From assembly GCF_900142655.1 (NCBI RefSeq), contig NZ_FRBQ01000005.1:124001-188000 (forward strand): a stretch of 64,000 nt of DNA. Direction: 5' to 3'. The translations under genes were made by a program, and so were the position numbers. The notes beneath the pieces were generated by a model that had not been told where the DNA came from, did no database searches, and saw nothing but the letters and a program-made list of their open reading frames with translations. Origin of the DNA: Phytopseudomonas punonensis (GTDB lineage: Bacteria > Pseudomonadota > Gammaproteobacteria > Pseudomonadales > Pseudomonadaceae). Positions 14,454-23,755 of this stretch are shown here, piece after piece; position 1 is the stretch's first letter, and every line of letters starts with the position of its first letter.

Positions 14454-15740
14454 TCAGTTGTCGCGGGCGTTCTTGGCGGCGATCCACTGGGACATGTATT
14501 GGGTGCTCTTGTGCTGGTGATGCCGCAGCATGGCGCCCACGAAGTTCAGTTGCCGGTGCTGCTCGCGGCTGGCCAGCAACCGCTCCAGTCGGTTGACCAA
14601 TTCGCTGGCCAGCCGCGGGCGATCGAAACGTTGCTGCAGCAGCGGTGCAGCATTGGCGTGGGCTTGCGACCAGGCCGCTGAGTCCTCATGCAGCGTCACT
14701 GCAGCATCGGCGAACGCCTGAGCATCATCGACGACGGCGCCTGGCCAGGGATGCGCACCGTGCATACCCTCGCTGCCAATCGTCGTGGTCACGCTAGGCG
14801 TACCGCAGGCCATGGCGTCGGCGAGCTTGCCCTTGATCCCTGCGCCGAAACGCAGCGGCGCCAGGCAGACGCGAGCCTGGGCCATCACCCGATGCGCATC
14901 GTCGACCCAGCCCAGCACATGAAAGCCTTGCTTGGGGTTATGCAGCGCCGTGGCCTTGGGTGGCGGATAGGCGCCGTAGACGTGCAACTGGGCTTGCGGC
15001 AAGCGGGCACGAATCAGCGGCCACAAGGCATGCTTGAGCCACAGCACGGCGTCCCAATTGGGCGCATGGCGAAAATTGCCAATGCTCAGGAAGTGTTGGC
15101 GGTCAGAGAAGGGCACTTCACTCAGGGTTGGCGGAATCAGCATCAGCGCGCAGTCATGCAGTAGGGCTGCCGGCACGCCGAATTGCTCCTGCAACAGCTG
15201 CATCTCGAACTCGGAGATCATCAGCGTCAGGTCGCAGCGGTAGATCGACGCCACCTCACGCTGGGCCATGTCAGCGCCCGCCATGGCTGCGTAGAGTTCA
15301 TCACGCGTGGCGAGCGCCGGGCCAACCTGGTGGCGTTGTGCTTCGCTGCTGCGGGACTGTTGGTTGGCCTTGTGCAAGGCATGGCGGGCATCGCGCAGGC
15401 AGTGCAGGTCGCTGGTGTCGAGCACCCGCAGGGCTGCCGGCCAGGCGCGCTCGACCCGCCAACCGAATTGTTCTTCGGTGAAAAAACGGTCGAACAACAC
15501 CAGATCCGGCTGCTGCCCCGCCACGTAGGCATCGAAGCTGTCGCAGTTCAGCGCGACAGCCACTTCCTCGATTTCAAGATCGGTGAGGTCAGCACGATGG
15601 CTGGAAAGCGCTGCGGCGCTGGCAAATGTCACCTGCCAGCCCTGGCTGCGAAACACCCCGAGCAGCTCGAGCATACGGCTGCCCGCCGCGGACGAGCGTG
15701 GCTCCGGCCACACGTAGCCGATTACCAGTACCTTGCGCAT
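14454..15740 (-). CDS. Glycosyltransferase, GT-B fold (group 1/family 4-like)
   Basis: A 428-residue probable cytoplasmic or membrane-associated glycosyltransferase. The N-terminal domain starts K-V-L-V-I-G-Y-V-W-P-E. The C-terminal nucleotide-sugar domain has F-L-S-I-G-N-F-R-H-A-P-N, then L-H-V-Y-G-A-Y, V-L-G-W-V-D and the group-1 signature P-L-R-F-G-A-G-I-K-G-K-L-A-D-A-M-A-C-G-T-P. Its start is 6 bp from the dsbB stop, so the two share a transcript. The sugar and acceptor are unknown. Confidence 0.85.
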   Translation of the reverse strand: MRKVLVIGYVWPEPRSSAAGSRMLELLGVFRSQGWQVTFASAAALSSHRADLTDLEIEEVAVALNCDSFDAYVAGQQPDLVLFDRFFTEEQFGWRVERAWPAALRVLDTSDLHCLRDARHALHKANQQSRSSEAQRHQVGPALATRDELYAAMAGADMAQREVASIYRCDLTLMISEFEMQLLQEQFGVPAALLHDCALMLIPPTLSEVPFSDRQHFLSIGNFRHAPNWDAVLWLKHALWPLIRARLPQAQLHVYGAYPPPKATALHNPKQGFHVLGWVDDAHRVMAQARVCLAPLRFGAGIKGKLADAMACGTPSVTTTIGSEGMHGAHPWPGAVVDDAQAFADAAVTLHEDSAAWSQAHANAAPLLQQRFDRPRLASELVNRLERLLASREQHRQLNFVGAMLRHHQHKSTQYMSQWIAAKNARDN

Positions 15741-15746
15741 ACGGGT

Positions 15747-16244
15747 TCAGCGTTTGCCGCGAATGCTGCGCCACAGGGTGAACAGCACCAGCGCGAACAA
15801 CCCGGCGATGCTCGCCAGCGTCCAGACAGTAAAAGGCAGGCCGAGAATTTTGTAGTCGTTCATCCCGCACACGCCACCGCTCATGAACACGCCAGGCCAG
15901 TACTCGTGCAATGGCAGCACCTGGTAATAGAACGGGAAGGGCGAGCAGCTGAAGCTTTCCATCACGCCCACTTCGATCAGCGTGACATGGGCGTTGTCGA
16001 TCAGTGCCATGCCGCTGGCGGCCAGCAACAGGGGCCACAAAAGCACGGCCAGCCAGGTCTGCCGGGCCGCCGATGCGGCGCTGAGCAGCAGGGCGATGAC
16101 GGCAGTCAGGCACAGCCACAGACGGATCTGCACGCACAGGGTGCACGGCTCCCAGCCGAATACATGCTGGGCGATCAACGCGCCGGCAAGCATCAAGGCG
16201 CTGGCCAGGGCGATCAGCAGCAACAGCGGAGCGGGGCGGGACAT
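15747..16244 (-). CDS. dsbB: Disulfide bond formation protein B
   Basis: Inner-membrane quinone reductase that reoxidises DsbA. From the ATG at 16244 it has 165 residues and four membrane spans. The first periplasmic cysteine pair is in W-E-P-C-T-L-C (C34, C37). The second pair is the Cys of F-S-C-S-P-F-P and the Cys of G-G-V-C-G-M-N. GGAG lies 6-7 bp upstream of this ATG; the frame extends 42 codons further but the extension is Pro/His-rich and non-membrane. Pseudomonads often carry two DsbB paralogues, and I cannot tell which this is. Confidence 0.92.
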   Translation of the reverse strand: MSRPAPLLLLIALASALMLAGALIAQHVFGWEPCTLCVQIRLWLCLTAVIALLLSAASAARQTWLAVLLWPLLLAASGMALIDNAHVTLIEVGVMESFSCSPFPFYYQVLPLHEYWPGVFMSGGVCGMNDYKILGLPFTVWTLASIAGLFALVLFTLWRSIRGKR

Positions 16245-16440
16245 GGAGTTCTCCAAAAGGGGCGGTGACGACAAGGTGCCGTTTGTACCGGAAGGCGGCG
16301 TGTCGGGCAATCGAGGATTCCGATGCAATCCATCATTTTTGCGGTGGTGAGGCTGGCCGTGCTTGACCACCCTCGGTGAGAGCGTGTCATGGACGCGACA
16401 TCACGCGCATGGCCCTTTCCAACAACACCAGCATGCAGCC

Positions 16441-16473
16441 AAAAAAACCCACGCAGAGGGGTGTCTGCGTGGG
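16441..16473 (-). terminator. Rho-independent terminator of mexEF-oprN
   Basis: On the minus strand a 10-bp stem CCCACGCAGA / TCTGCGTGGG with a 6-nt loop is followed by seven T. It sits 43 bp after the oprN stop. Confidence 0.92.
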
Positions 16474-16515
16474 GCGGCAAGGGCCGACGAAGCGGCCGGG
16501 AGGGAAAAAGGAAAC

Positions 16516-17928
16516 TCAGGAGGTTGGGCTCCAGCCGCCACCCAGCGCCTTGTAGATGGCGACGATGCCCTGATACAGCTCGACCTCGGCCAGGGCCTGG
16601 CTGTCTTCGGCGGCCAGGCGTTCACGCTCGGCATCGAGCAGCACCAGAAAGTCCGCGCTGCCTTCGCGGTATTGCAGGGCGGCTTGAGCGGCGGCGGCGC
16701 GGCTGGCCTCCGACTGGCGCACCAGAGAAAGCAGGCGCTGCTGGCGTTTGCCGTAATCGCTGAAAGCGTTTTCCGACTCTTCCAACGCCAGCAATACCTG
16801 CTGTTCGTAGCCGGCCAGAGCGCCATCGGCATCTGCCTCGGCGCCGCGCAAACGGGCTTTTACGCTGCCCAAGTCGAACGCGGCCCAGCTGATGGTCGGC
16901 GCCACGCCCCAGGCTCGCGCCGCCGATGAGCCGAGCTGCGAGCCGCGCCCGGCAGTAAAGCCGAGGAAGCCGGACAGGCTGACCCGCGGGAACAGGTCTG
17001 CGGTGGCCACGCCAACCTGGGCAGTGGCCGCCGCCAGCTCACGCTCGGCGGCGCGGATATCAGGGCGACGCCGCAGCAACTCGGTTGGGTCGCCAATCGG
17101 TAGCGCCTTGGCAATCGCCGGCAACGGGCGCGGCGCCAGGTCCACGCTGAGCTGCTCCGGTCGCTGGCCGAGCAGGGTGGCGATGCGGTTGCGCGCCCGT
17201 ACCTGCTGCGCCTGCAGTTGCGGCAGGGTCGCCTCGGTAGCGGCCAGGCGAGCATCGGAGCGCAGCACATCGAGCTCGCTGCCCATGCCCACTTCGCGGC
17301 GACGCTCGATGATGTCCCGCGACGACTGCTGATTTTTCAAATCGGAACGAGCGATGCTTTCGCGCAGCTGGGCACCACGCAAGGTGCCGTAGGCATCGAC
17401 CAGCTCTGCTATGAGGCTGACCTGCAGTTGCTGATAGTCGGCCTGGGCCACTTCGATCTGCGCTTCGCTGGCCTCCAGCTGCCGCTGAATGCGCCCGAAC
17501 AGGTCGAGCTCCCAGGCCATGTCCAGGCCCAGGTCATAGCGTTCGCTATTGACCCGCTGCTCGGTCACACCGGGCTGCTGGCCCTTGCCGATCTCGCTGC
17601 TGGCCCGGCTGGTGACGGTGGGCAGGCGGTCGTTGGCCACGTCATCACGAATCGAGCGGGCGGCACGCAGGCGGGCATAGGCCACGCGCAGCTCGCGGTT
17701 GTCCTGTAAGGACTGTTCGACCAGCTGATTCAAGGTCGGGTCGTCGAACTGCTGCCACCACTGTGCTTCGAAGCGGGCGGTGTCGTAGCTGTTTTGGGTC
17801 GCTTGCGCGGACACCACGTTGGCGTCCTGCGGCGCCTGGTAGTCCGGGCCGACGGCGCAGGCGCTGATGGCCAGCGCCAGAGCCGAGACCACCAGGGTGC
17901 GGGGCAAAAGGTTGATCAGCGGATTCAT
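16516..17928 (-). CDS. oprN: Outer-membrane efflux channel lipoprotein OprN
   Basis: TolC-like exit duct of the MexEF pump. From the ATG at 17928 it has 470 residues. The lipoprotein signal has the lipobox I-S-A-C with Cys24, then A-V-G-P-D-Y typical of the OprM/OprN family. Two outer-membrane-factor repeats follow, with long alpha-helical barrel segments. The start overlaps the mexF stop by four bases (ATGA). The open frame continues 110 codons upstream inside mexF in another frame and is not used. Confidence 0.93.
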   Translation of the reverse strand: MNPLINLLPRTLVVSALALAISACAVGPDYQAPQDANVVSAQATQNSYDTARFEAQWWQQFDDPTLNQLVEQSLQDNRELRVAYARLRAARSIRDDVANDRLPTVTSRASSEIGKGQQPGVTEQRVNSERYDLGLDMAWELDLFGRIQRQLEASEAQIEVAQADYQQLQVSLIAELVDAYGTLRGAQLRESIARSDLKNQQSSRDIIERRREVGMGSELDVLRSDARLAATEATLPQLQAQQVRARNRIATLLGQRPEQLSVDLAPRPLPAIAKALPIGDPTELLRRRPDIRAAERELAAATAQVGVATADLFPRVSLSGFLGFTAGRGSQLGSSAARAWGVAPTISWAAFDLGSVKARLRGAEADADGALAGYEQQVLLALEESENAFSDYGKRQQRLLSLVRQSEASRAAAAQAALQYREGSADFLVLLDAERERLAAEDSQALAEVELYQGIVAIYKALGGGWSPTS

Positions 17929-20900
17929 GCCTGTACCTCCTGCAGACGAGCCTGTTTGCGCGCCTGGCGTTTTTCCACGAAGGCGCGGATCAGCACGTAG
18001 AACACCGGGGTGAGCAGCAGACCGAAGAAGGTCACGCCGAGCATGCCGCTGAATACCGCAACGCCCATGGCATGGCGCATTTCCGCACCAGCACCGCTGG
18101 ACAGCACCAGCGGCACCACCCCCATGATGAAGGCGAAGCTGGTCATCAGGATCGGCCGCAGGCGCAGGCGGCAGGCTTCCAGCACCGCGGCGACGCGATC
18201 CAGGCCGTGCTCCTGCTGCTCCTTGGCGAACTCGACGATCAGGATCGCGTTCTTGCACGCCAGCCCCACCAGTACGATCAAGCCGATCTGGGTGAAGATG
18301 TTGTTGTCACCGCCTGCCAGGATTACCCCGGCGATGGCCGACAGCAGGGTCATCGGCACGATCAGGATCACCGCCAGCGGCAGGCTCCAGCTTTCGTACT
18401 GGGCAGCCAGCACCAGGAAGGCCAGCAGCACGCAGAGCGGAAACACGAACAGCGCGGTATTGCCGGCAAGGATCTGCTGATAGGTCAGCTCGGTCCACTC
18501 GAAGCTCATGCCGTTGGGCAGCTCTTCCTTCAACAACTTGGCCATTGCCGCTTCGGCCTGGCCGGAGCTGTAGCCGGGGGCTGCCGCGCCGTTGATCTCG
18601 GCGGTGATGAAGCCGTTGTAGTGCATCACCCGGTCCGGGCCCGAGGTGTCGCTGACCTTGACGAAGGTCGACAGCGGGATCATCTCGCCGCGGTTGTTGC
18701 GTACCTTCAGCTGACCAATCTGCTCGGCCTCCAGGCGGAACTGCTGATCGGCCTGTACGTTGACCTGGTAGGTGCGGCCAAAGCGGTTGAAGTCGTTGGC
18801 ATACAGCGAACCGAGGTAGACCTGCATGGTGTCGAAGATCTCATCGATGGCCACGCCGTGGGTCTTGGCCTTTTCACGGTCGATATTGGCTTCGACCTGC
18901 GGCACGTTGACCTGATAGCTGGTGAACAACCCGGCCAGTTCCGGCACCTGGCGGCTCTTGGCGATGATGTTCTGGGTTTCCTTGTACAGCTCGTCATAAC
19001 CCAGGTTGGCGCGATCCTGAATCTGCACACGGAAGCCGCCGATGGTGCCCAGGCCCATCACCGGTGGTGGCGGGAAGATGGCGATATAGGCTTCCTGAAT
19101 CCCGGCGAACTGGCCGTTGAGCTCCGCGGCGATGGCGTTGGCGCTCAGCGACGGGTCCTTGCGCTGGTCGAAGTCCTTCAGGGTGACGAACACGATGCCG
19201 CTGTTCGGGCTATTGGTGAAACCGTTGATCGACAATCCGGGGAAGGCCACGGTGTTGGCCACGCCGGGGTGCTTGGCGGCGATATCGGACATGCGCTTGA
19301 TCACCGCTTCGCTGCGATCCAGGCTGGCGGCATCCGGCAGCTGGGCGAAGGCGACCAGGTACTGTTTATCCTGCGGTGGCACGAAGCCGGTCGGGGTGCT
19401 GGCGAAGCCCAGGTAGGTCAGCCCCATCAGGCCGGCATAGACGATCAGGGCAATGCCGCTACCGCGCAATACGCGGCGCACGGTGCCGACGTAACCATTG
19501 CTGGCCCGCTCGAACACACGGTTGAACGGTGCGAACAGCCAGCCGCCGAACAGCCGGTCCAGGCCACGGGAGAAGCGATCCTTGGGCTCATGGTGGCCCT
19601 TGAGCAGCACCGCGGCCAGCGCCGGCGACAGGGTCAGCGAGTTGAACGCCGAGATCACCGTGGAGATGGCGATGGTCAGCGCGAACTGCTGATAGAACTG
19701 CCCGGTAAGCCCGGAGATGAATGCGGTAGGGATGAACACCGCACAGAGCACCAGCGCCGTGGCGACGATGGGGCCGGTAACTTCCTTCATCGCCTGCTTG
19801 GTGGCTTCCACGGGCGTCTTGCCGAGGCCGATGTTGCGCTCGACGTTCTCCACCACCACGATGGCGTCATCCACCACGATGCCGATGGCCAGTACCAGGC
19901 CGAACAACGACAGGGCGTTGAGCGAGAAGCCGAACATGTGCATCACTGCGAAGGTGCCGATCAACGAAACCGGTACCGCGGCCAGGGGAATGATCGAGGC
20001 GCGCCAGGTCTGCAGGAACAGGATCACCACCAGCACCACCAGCACGATGGCCTCGAGCAGGGTATGCACCACCGCCTCGATGGAGCCGCGCACGAAGATG
20101 GTCGGGTCGTAGACGATTTCGTAGTCCACACCCTGGGGGAAGCTCTGCTTCAGCTCGGCCATGCGCTCACGCACCGCATCGGAAATGGCGATGGCGTTGG
20201 AGCCCGGGCGCTGGAAGATCGGCATGGCCACGGCGGGCTGGTTGTTGAGCAGCGAGCGCAGGGCGTACTGCTCGGAGCCCAGTTCGATTCGGGCGATGTC
20301 CTTGAGGCGGGTGATTTCACCGTTTTCGCCGGCACGGATGACGATGTTCTCGAACTCTTCCTCGCTGACCAGGCGGCCCTGGGTGTTGATCGACAGCTGG
20401 AAGCTGGTGTCACTGGCAGCGGGTGGCGCGCCCAGGGAGCCGGCGGCGACCTGACGGTTCTGCTCGCGAATGGCGTTGACCACGTCGGTCGCCGTCAGCC
20501 CGCGCGAGGCGACCTTGTCCGGGTCCAGCCACACGCGCATCGAGTAATCGCCGAGGCCGAACAGGCGCACGTCACCGACGCCATCCAGACGCGACAGCTC
20601 GTCCTTGATGTTGAGGGCGGCGTAGTTGGACAGGTAGAGCATGTCGTAGCTGTTATCCGGCGACGTCAGGTGGACCACCATGGTCATGTCCGGTGAGGCC
20701 TTGTCGACCGTCACGCCGAGGCGCTGCACCTCGGTGGGCAGGGTCGGCATGGTGCGCGTCACGCGGTTCTGCACCTGCACCTGGGCGGTGTCCAGATTGG
20801 TGCCCAGGGCGAAGGTGATGGTCAGCGTCATGCGCCCGTCGTTGTTGGCCTGGGAGGACATGTACAGCATGCCCTCGACACCGACGATGGCCTGCTCCAG

Positions 20901-21098
20901 CGGCGAGGCAACGGTTTCGCCGATGACCTTGGGGTTGGCGCCGGGGAAGTTGGCGGTGACCACCACGGTGGGTGGTACCACTTCCGGGTATTCGCTGATC
21001 GGCAGCTGGAACAGCGAGATGGCGCCGCCGATCAGGATGATCAGCGACAGCACGGCGGCAAAGATCGGCCGCTGGATGAAGAACTGCGAGAAGTTCAT
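17925..21098 (-). CDS. mexF: RND multidrug efflux transporter MexF
   Basis: Inner-membrane proton-drug antiporter of 1057 residues. The first transmembrane helix is at residues 9-29 (IFAAVLSLIILIGGA). It has large periplasmic loops, the twelve-helix RND plan and the proton-relay motif G-I-V-V-D-D-A-I-V-V-V-E-N-V-E-R in TM4. From memory of the P. aeruginosa protein the match is very close along the full length. The start is the ATG at 21098 (AGGAC upstream). The known family exports chloramphenicol, fluoroquinolones, trimethoprim and quinolone-signal precursors. Confidence 0.95.
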   Translation of the reverse strand: MNFSQFFIQRPIFAAVLSLIILIGGAISLFQLPISEYPEVVPPTVVVTANFPGANPKVIGETVASPLEQAIVGVEGMLYMSSQANNDGRMTLTITFALGTNLDTAQVQVQNRVTRTMPTLPTEVQRLGVTVDKASPDMTMVVHLTSPDNSYDMLYLSNYAALNIKDELSRLDGVGDVRLFGLGDYSMRVWLDPDKVASRGLTATDVVNAIREQNRQVAAGSLGAPPAASDTSFQLSINTQGRLVSEEEFENIVIRAGENGEITRLKDIARIELGSEQYALRSLLNNQPAVAMPIFQRPGSNAIAISDAVRERMAELKQSFPQGVDYEIVYDPTIFVRGSIEAVVHTLLEAIVLVVLVVILFLQTWRASIIPLAAVPVSLIGTFAVMHMFGFSLNALSLFGLVLAIGIVVDDAIVVVENVERNIGLGKTPVEATKQAMKEVTGPIVATALVLCAVFIPTAFISGLTGQFYQQFALTIAISTVISAFNSLTLSPALAAVLLKGHHEPKDRFSRGLDRLFGGWLFAPFNRVFERASNGYVGTVRRVLRGSGIALIVYAGLMGLTYLGFASTPTGFVPPQDKQYLVAFAQLPDAASLDRSEAVIKRMSDIAAKHPGVANTVAFPGLSINGFTNSPNSGIVFVTLKDFDQRKDPSLSANAIAAELNGQFAGIQEAYIAIFPPPPVMGLGTIGGFRVQIQDRANLGYDELYKETQNIIAKSRQVPELAGLFTSYQVNVPQVEANIDREKAKTHGVAIDEIFDTMQVYLGSLYANDFNRFGRTYQVNVQADQQFRLEAEQIGQLKVRNNRGEMIPLSTFVKVSDTSGPDRVMHYNGFITAEINGAAAPGYSSGQAEAAMAKLLKEELPNGMSFEWTELTYQQILAGNTALFVFPLCVLLAFLVLAAQYESWSLPLAVILIVPMTLLSAIAGVILAGGDNNIFTQIGLIVLVGLACKNAILIVEFAKEQQEHGLDRVAAVLEACRLRLRPILMTSFAFIMGVVPLVLSSGAGAEMRHAMGVAVFSGMLGVTFFGLLLTPVFYVLIRAFVEKRQARKQARLQEVQA

Positions 21099-21196
21099 CG
21101 TTAATGTCCTTGTGATGCGGGCACAGCCCAGCCTGCCCACGCCACAGGTGGTGCGAGCAGGTTCTCGGGTAGGAAGGTGGAGGGCTAGGCCCGGTG

Positions 21197-22417
21197 TTAC
21201 TTGATGCTGACCTTCAGGGGTTCGTCATTGCGCGCCGAGGCCACTGCCTTGCGCTGCTTTTCCAGGGTCGCCAGAGTCTTCTCGTCGGCCATCGGCACGG
21301 CTTGCGGGTCCACGGTGCTGCCTGGAATCGCGCGCTGCAGGCCGTTGACCACTACGCGATCACCCTTGGCCAGGCCGCTGCGCACGATGCGCAAGCCTTC
21401 GAGCTTCGGTCCCAGCTCGACGGAACGGTAGGCGACCTTGTTGTCGGCACCGAGCACCAGCACGAATTTCTTGCCCAGGTCGGTGCCGACGGCGACGTCC
21501 TGGATGAGCATGGCATCGTAGGTGTCGCTGCCAACCAGCTTCAGACGGGCATACAGGCCCGGGGTGAACTGGCCGTCACGGTTGTCGAACACGGCGCGAC
21601 CGCGGATGGTGCCGGTGCGCGGGTTGACCTGGTTGTCGAGGAAGTCCAGCTGGCCCAGGTGCGGGTTGCCGGTTTCATTAGACAGGCCCAGGTACACCGG
21701 GCTCTTGCCGCGGCTGTCATGGCCTGCGCGGCGAGCCAGCTCGGTGTACTTGAGGAAGGCTCGCTCGTCGGCATCGAAGTAGGCATACACCTTGTCGGTC
21801 GAGACCAGCGAGGTGAGCAGCGATTCGCTGGCGGTGACCAGGTTGCCAGCGGTCACTTCGGCCCGGCTGACGCGACCATCGATGGGCGCCGTCACCCGGG
21901 TGAAGCTGAGGTTCAGGCGGGCATTGTCGAGCTCGGCCTGAATGCCGGCCACTGCCGCCTGCGCTTCCTGGGCGGCGCTCTTGCGGGCATCGGCAAGCTC
22001 GGTGGAAATCGCGTTGCCTTCACGCAGGCGCTCGCCACGCTGGGCTTCGCTGCTGGCCCGTATCTGGTTGGAGCGGGCTTGCTGCAGTTGGGCTTCGAGG
22101 CGTTTGACTTCAGCCTGGAATGGGCGCGGGTCGATCTGGAACAGCAGGTCGCCTTTCTTCACCAGCGATCCTTCGCTGAAGCTCACCTTGTCGATGAAGC
22201 CGGAGACCCGCGGGCGGATCTGCACCGACTCCGGAGCTTCGAGGCGGCCGGTGAATTCGTCCCACTCGTTGAGGGGCTGCTGGATGACTTCGGCCACGCT
22301 GACCTTGGGGACAGGCATCTGCTGTGCACTTTCCTCGGTCTTGCCACAGGCCGCCAGCACCAATGCTGCGGTGAGGGCCAAAGGAAATTGCCAGAGCCTT
22401 GTGTTGGGCTGTTCCAT
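21197..22417 (-). CDS. mexE: RND periplasmic adaptor lipoprotein MexE
   Basis: Membrane-fusion protein that links MexF to OprN. It has 406 residues and a lipoprotein signal with lipobox L-A-A-C (Cys24). The lipoyl/hairpin halves surround S-G-F-I-D-K-V-S-F-x-E-G and a coiled-coil at about 105-165. The R-V-T-A-P-I-D-G-R-V-S motif re-enters the lipoyl domain and is followed by the beta-barrel domain. It is the first gene of mexE-mexF-oprN, 98 bp ahead of mexF. A MexT-box-like site lies 85-108 bp upstream of its ATG. Confidence 0.95.
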   Translation of the reverse strand: MEQPNTRLWQFPLALTAALVLAACGKTEESAQQMPVPKVSVAEVIQQPLNEWDEFTGRLEAPESVQIRPRVSGFIDKVSFSEGSLVKKGDLLFQIDPRPFQAEVKRLEAQLQQARSNQIRASSEAQRGERLREGNAISTELADARKSAAQEAQAAVAGIQAELDNARLNLSFTRVTAPIDGRVSRAEVTAGNLVTASESLLTSLVSTDKVYAYFDADERAFLKYTELARRAGHDSRGKSPVYLGLSNETGNPHLGQLDFLDNQVNPRTGTIRGRAVFDNRDGQFTPGLYARLKLVGSDTYDAMLIQDVAVGTDLGKKFVLVLGADNKVAYRSVELGPKLEGLRIVRSGLAKGDRVVVNGLQRAIPGSTVDPQAVPMADEKTLATLEKQRKAVASARNDEPLKVSIK

Positions 22418-22501
22418 GATTACGATCCGCCAGGGTGTCAGTAGTGATGGAGGCGGAGTCTGGTCTCAGCAACATCCAGGAACGAATCGAACGCCGCGAA
22501 G

Positions 22502-22525
22502 ATATATATCATCGAGAATGATGAT
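22502..22525 (-). promoter_or_regulatory. MexT-box-like site in the mexE promoter
   Basis: Read on the minus strand: ATCA, five bases, CTCGAT, four bases, TATAT. The published MexT consensus, as I recall it, is ATCA-N5-GTCGAT-N4-ACYAT. Spacing is exact and only the first base of the middle block and two bases of the last differ. It lies in a short A+T-rich segment between mexT and mexE. Confidence 0.65.
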
Positions 22526-22595
22526 ATTACCCATCGGAATATAAATAGAGAGCTACCTATCTATTTGGTCTAGGCCTGGATGCAAGTTCCAAGCG

Positions 22596-23513
22596 CTATT
22601 CCAGGCTGTCGGGATCACCAAAGAACATCTGGATGCGCGAGCGCAGCCAGCGCTCGGCGGGATCGTTGTCCTGGGCGCCGCGCCAAGCCATGGACATCTC
22701 GAAGCTGTCGCTCTCGAAGGGCAGGTCTTCGGCGCGTAGACCTCCAACAGCGGTCAGTGCGGCTGCAGTGTAGTCGGGCACTACGGCAATTAGGTCGGTG
22801 CCGGCCAGCAGGGTGCCCAGGCCGTTGAACTGGGGCACGGCGAGCACCACCTTGCGGGTGCGCTCGAAACGCGCCAGCTGGTCATCGATAAAGCCGTTGA
22901 GGTCGCCTGCAAACGACACCATGGCGTGGGGCCGGGCGCAGTACTCATCGAGGCTCAGCTTGCCGGGAATCGCATCGGCGCGCAGTAGCTTCGGCTTGCT
23001 GCGTCGCAGCGTCTTGCGCTTGGCGTTGGCGGGCAGTTCTTCGGTATAGCTGACACCGACCGAGATTTCGCCCGAGGCGAGCAGATTGGGCATCAGCAGG
23101 TAATTGGCGCGGCGGACCACCAGCACCACGTTGGGCGCTTCGGAGCGCAGGCGACGGAGCAGGGCAGGGAGCAGGGCGAACTCGACGTCGTCCGAGAGAC
23201 CAACGCGAAACACCGCGGTACTGGTGGCCGGGTCGAACTCCGATGCACGGCTGACGGCGGTGGAGATCGAATCCAGCGCGGGTGAGAGCAGGGCGAAGAT
23301 TTCCTGGGCCCGGGCAGTCGGCTCCATGCTGCGGCCGGTACGCACGAACAACGGATCGTCGAACAGGTTGCGCAGGCGCGACAACGCCGCGCTGATCGCC
23401 GGCTGGCCGAGAAACAGCTTCTCTGCCGCACGGGTCACGCTGCGTTCGTGCATCAGTGTTTCGAAGACGATCAGCAGGTTGAGATCGAGACGGCGCAGGT
23501 CGTTGCGGTTCAT
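22596..23513 (-). CDS. mexT: LysR-type activator MexT
   Basis: Transcriptional activator of mexEF-oprN and mexS. From the ATG at 23513 it has 305 residues. The N-terminal helix-turn-helix (about 7-65) reads L-N-L-L-I-V-F-E-T-L-M-H-E-R-S-V-T-R-A-A-E-K-L. The C-terminal substrate-binding-like domain contains the stretch D-D-V-E-F-A-L-L-P-A-L-L-R-R-L. The gene lies directly upstream of mexE in the same direction and is divergent from mexS, as in P. aeruginosa. No frameshift or in-frame stop is seen, so it looks intact. The frame extends 24 codons upstream of the chosen start. Confidence 0.92.
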   Translation of the reverse strand: MNRNDLRRLDLNLLIVFETLMHERSVTRAAEKLFLGQPAISAALSRLRNLFDDPLFVRTGRSMEPTARAQEIFALLSPALDSISTAVSRASEFDPATSTAVFRVGLSDDVEFALLPALLRRLRSEAPNVVLVVRRANYLLMPNLLASGEISVGVSYTEELPANAKRKTLRRSKPKLLRADAIPGKLSLDEYCARPHAMVSFAGDLNGFIDDQLARFERTRKVVLAVPQFNGLGTLLAGTDLIAVVPDYTAAALTAVGGLRAEDLPFESDSFEMSMAWRGAQDNDPAERWLRSRIQMFFGDPDSLE

Positions 23514-23645
23514 CCGGGTTCCAAATGTGCGGGCTTGCCAGAGCGGGACGCTAGTGAGAGCCTTGTGCGCTAATAGTACGAGCACTTGAGCGCATTGGGA
23601 AAGACACCGGTATCATTGGCATATCCACACGTTCCGCCGGCCTAT

Positions 23646-23669
23646 ATCACTGCCAGGCATGACGACTAT
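23646..23669 (+). promoter_or_regulatory. MexT-box-like site upstream of mexS
   Basis: ATCA, five bases, AGGCAT, four bases, ACTAT. Both outer half-sites match the recalled MexT consensus exactly at the correct spacing, while the middle block keeps only AT. It ends 86 bp before the mexS ATG. Confidence 0.55.
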
Positions 23670-23755
23670 TACTCGTGTCGGGTGGTGTGCACCCTGGTCT
23701 GCAGATAAAGTCCAATCCAGTGAATGACCCAATCCGCGATCAGTTGAGGTTGACG

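Noticed and set aside
18072-20696. 874-codon open frame on the plus strand
   Set aside because: It lies wholly antisense to mexF, has a low-complexity His/Gln/Gly-rich translation and no domain; it is a by-product of high G+C codon use in mexF.
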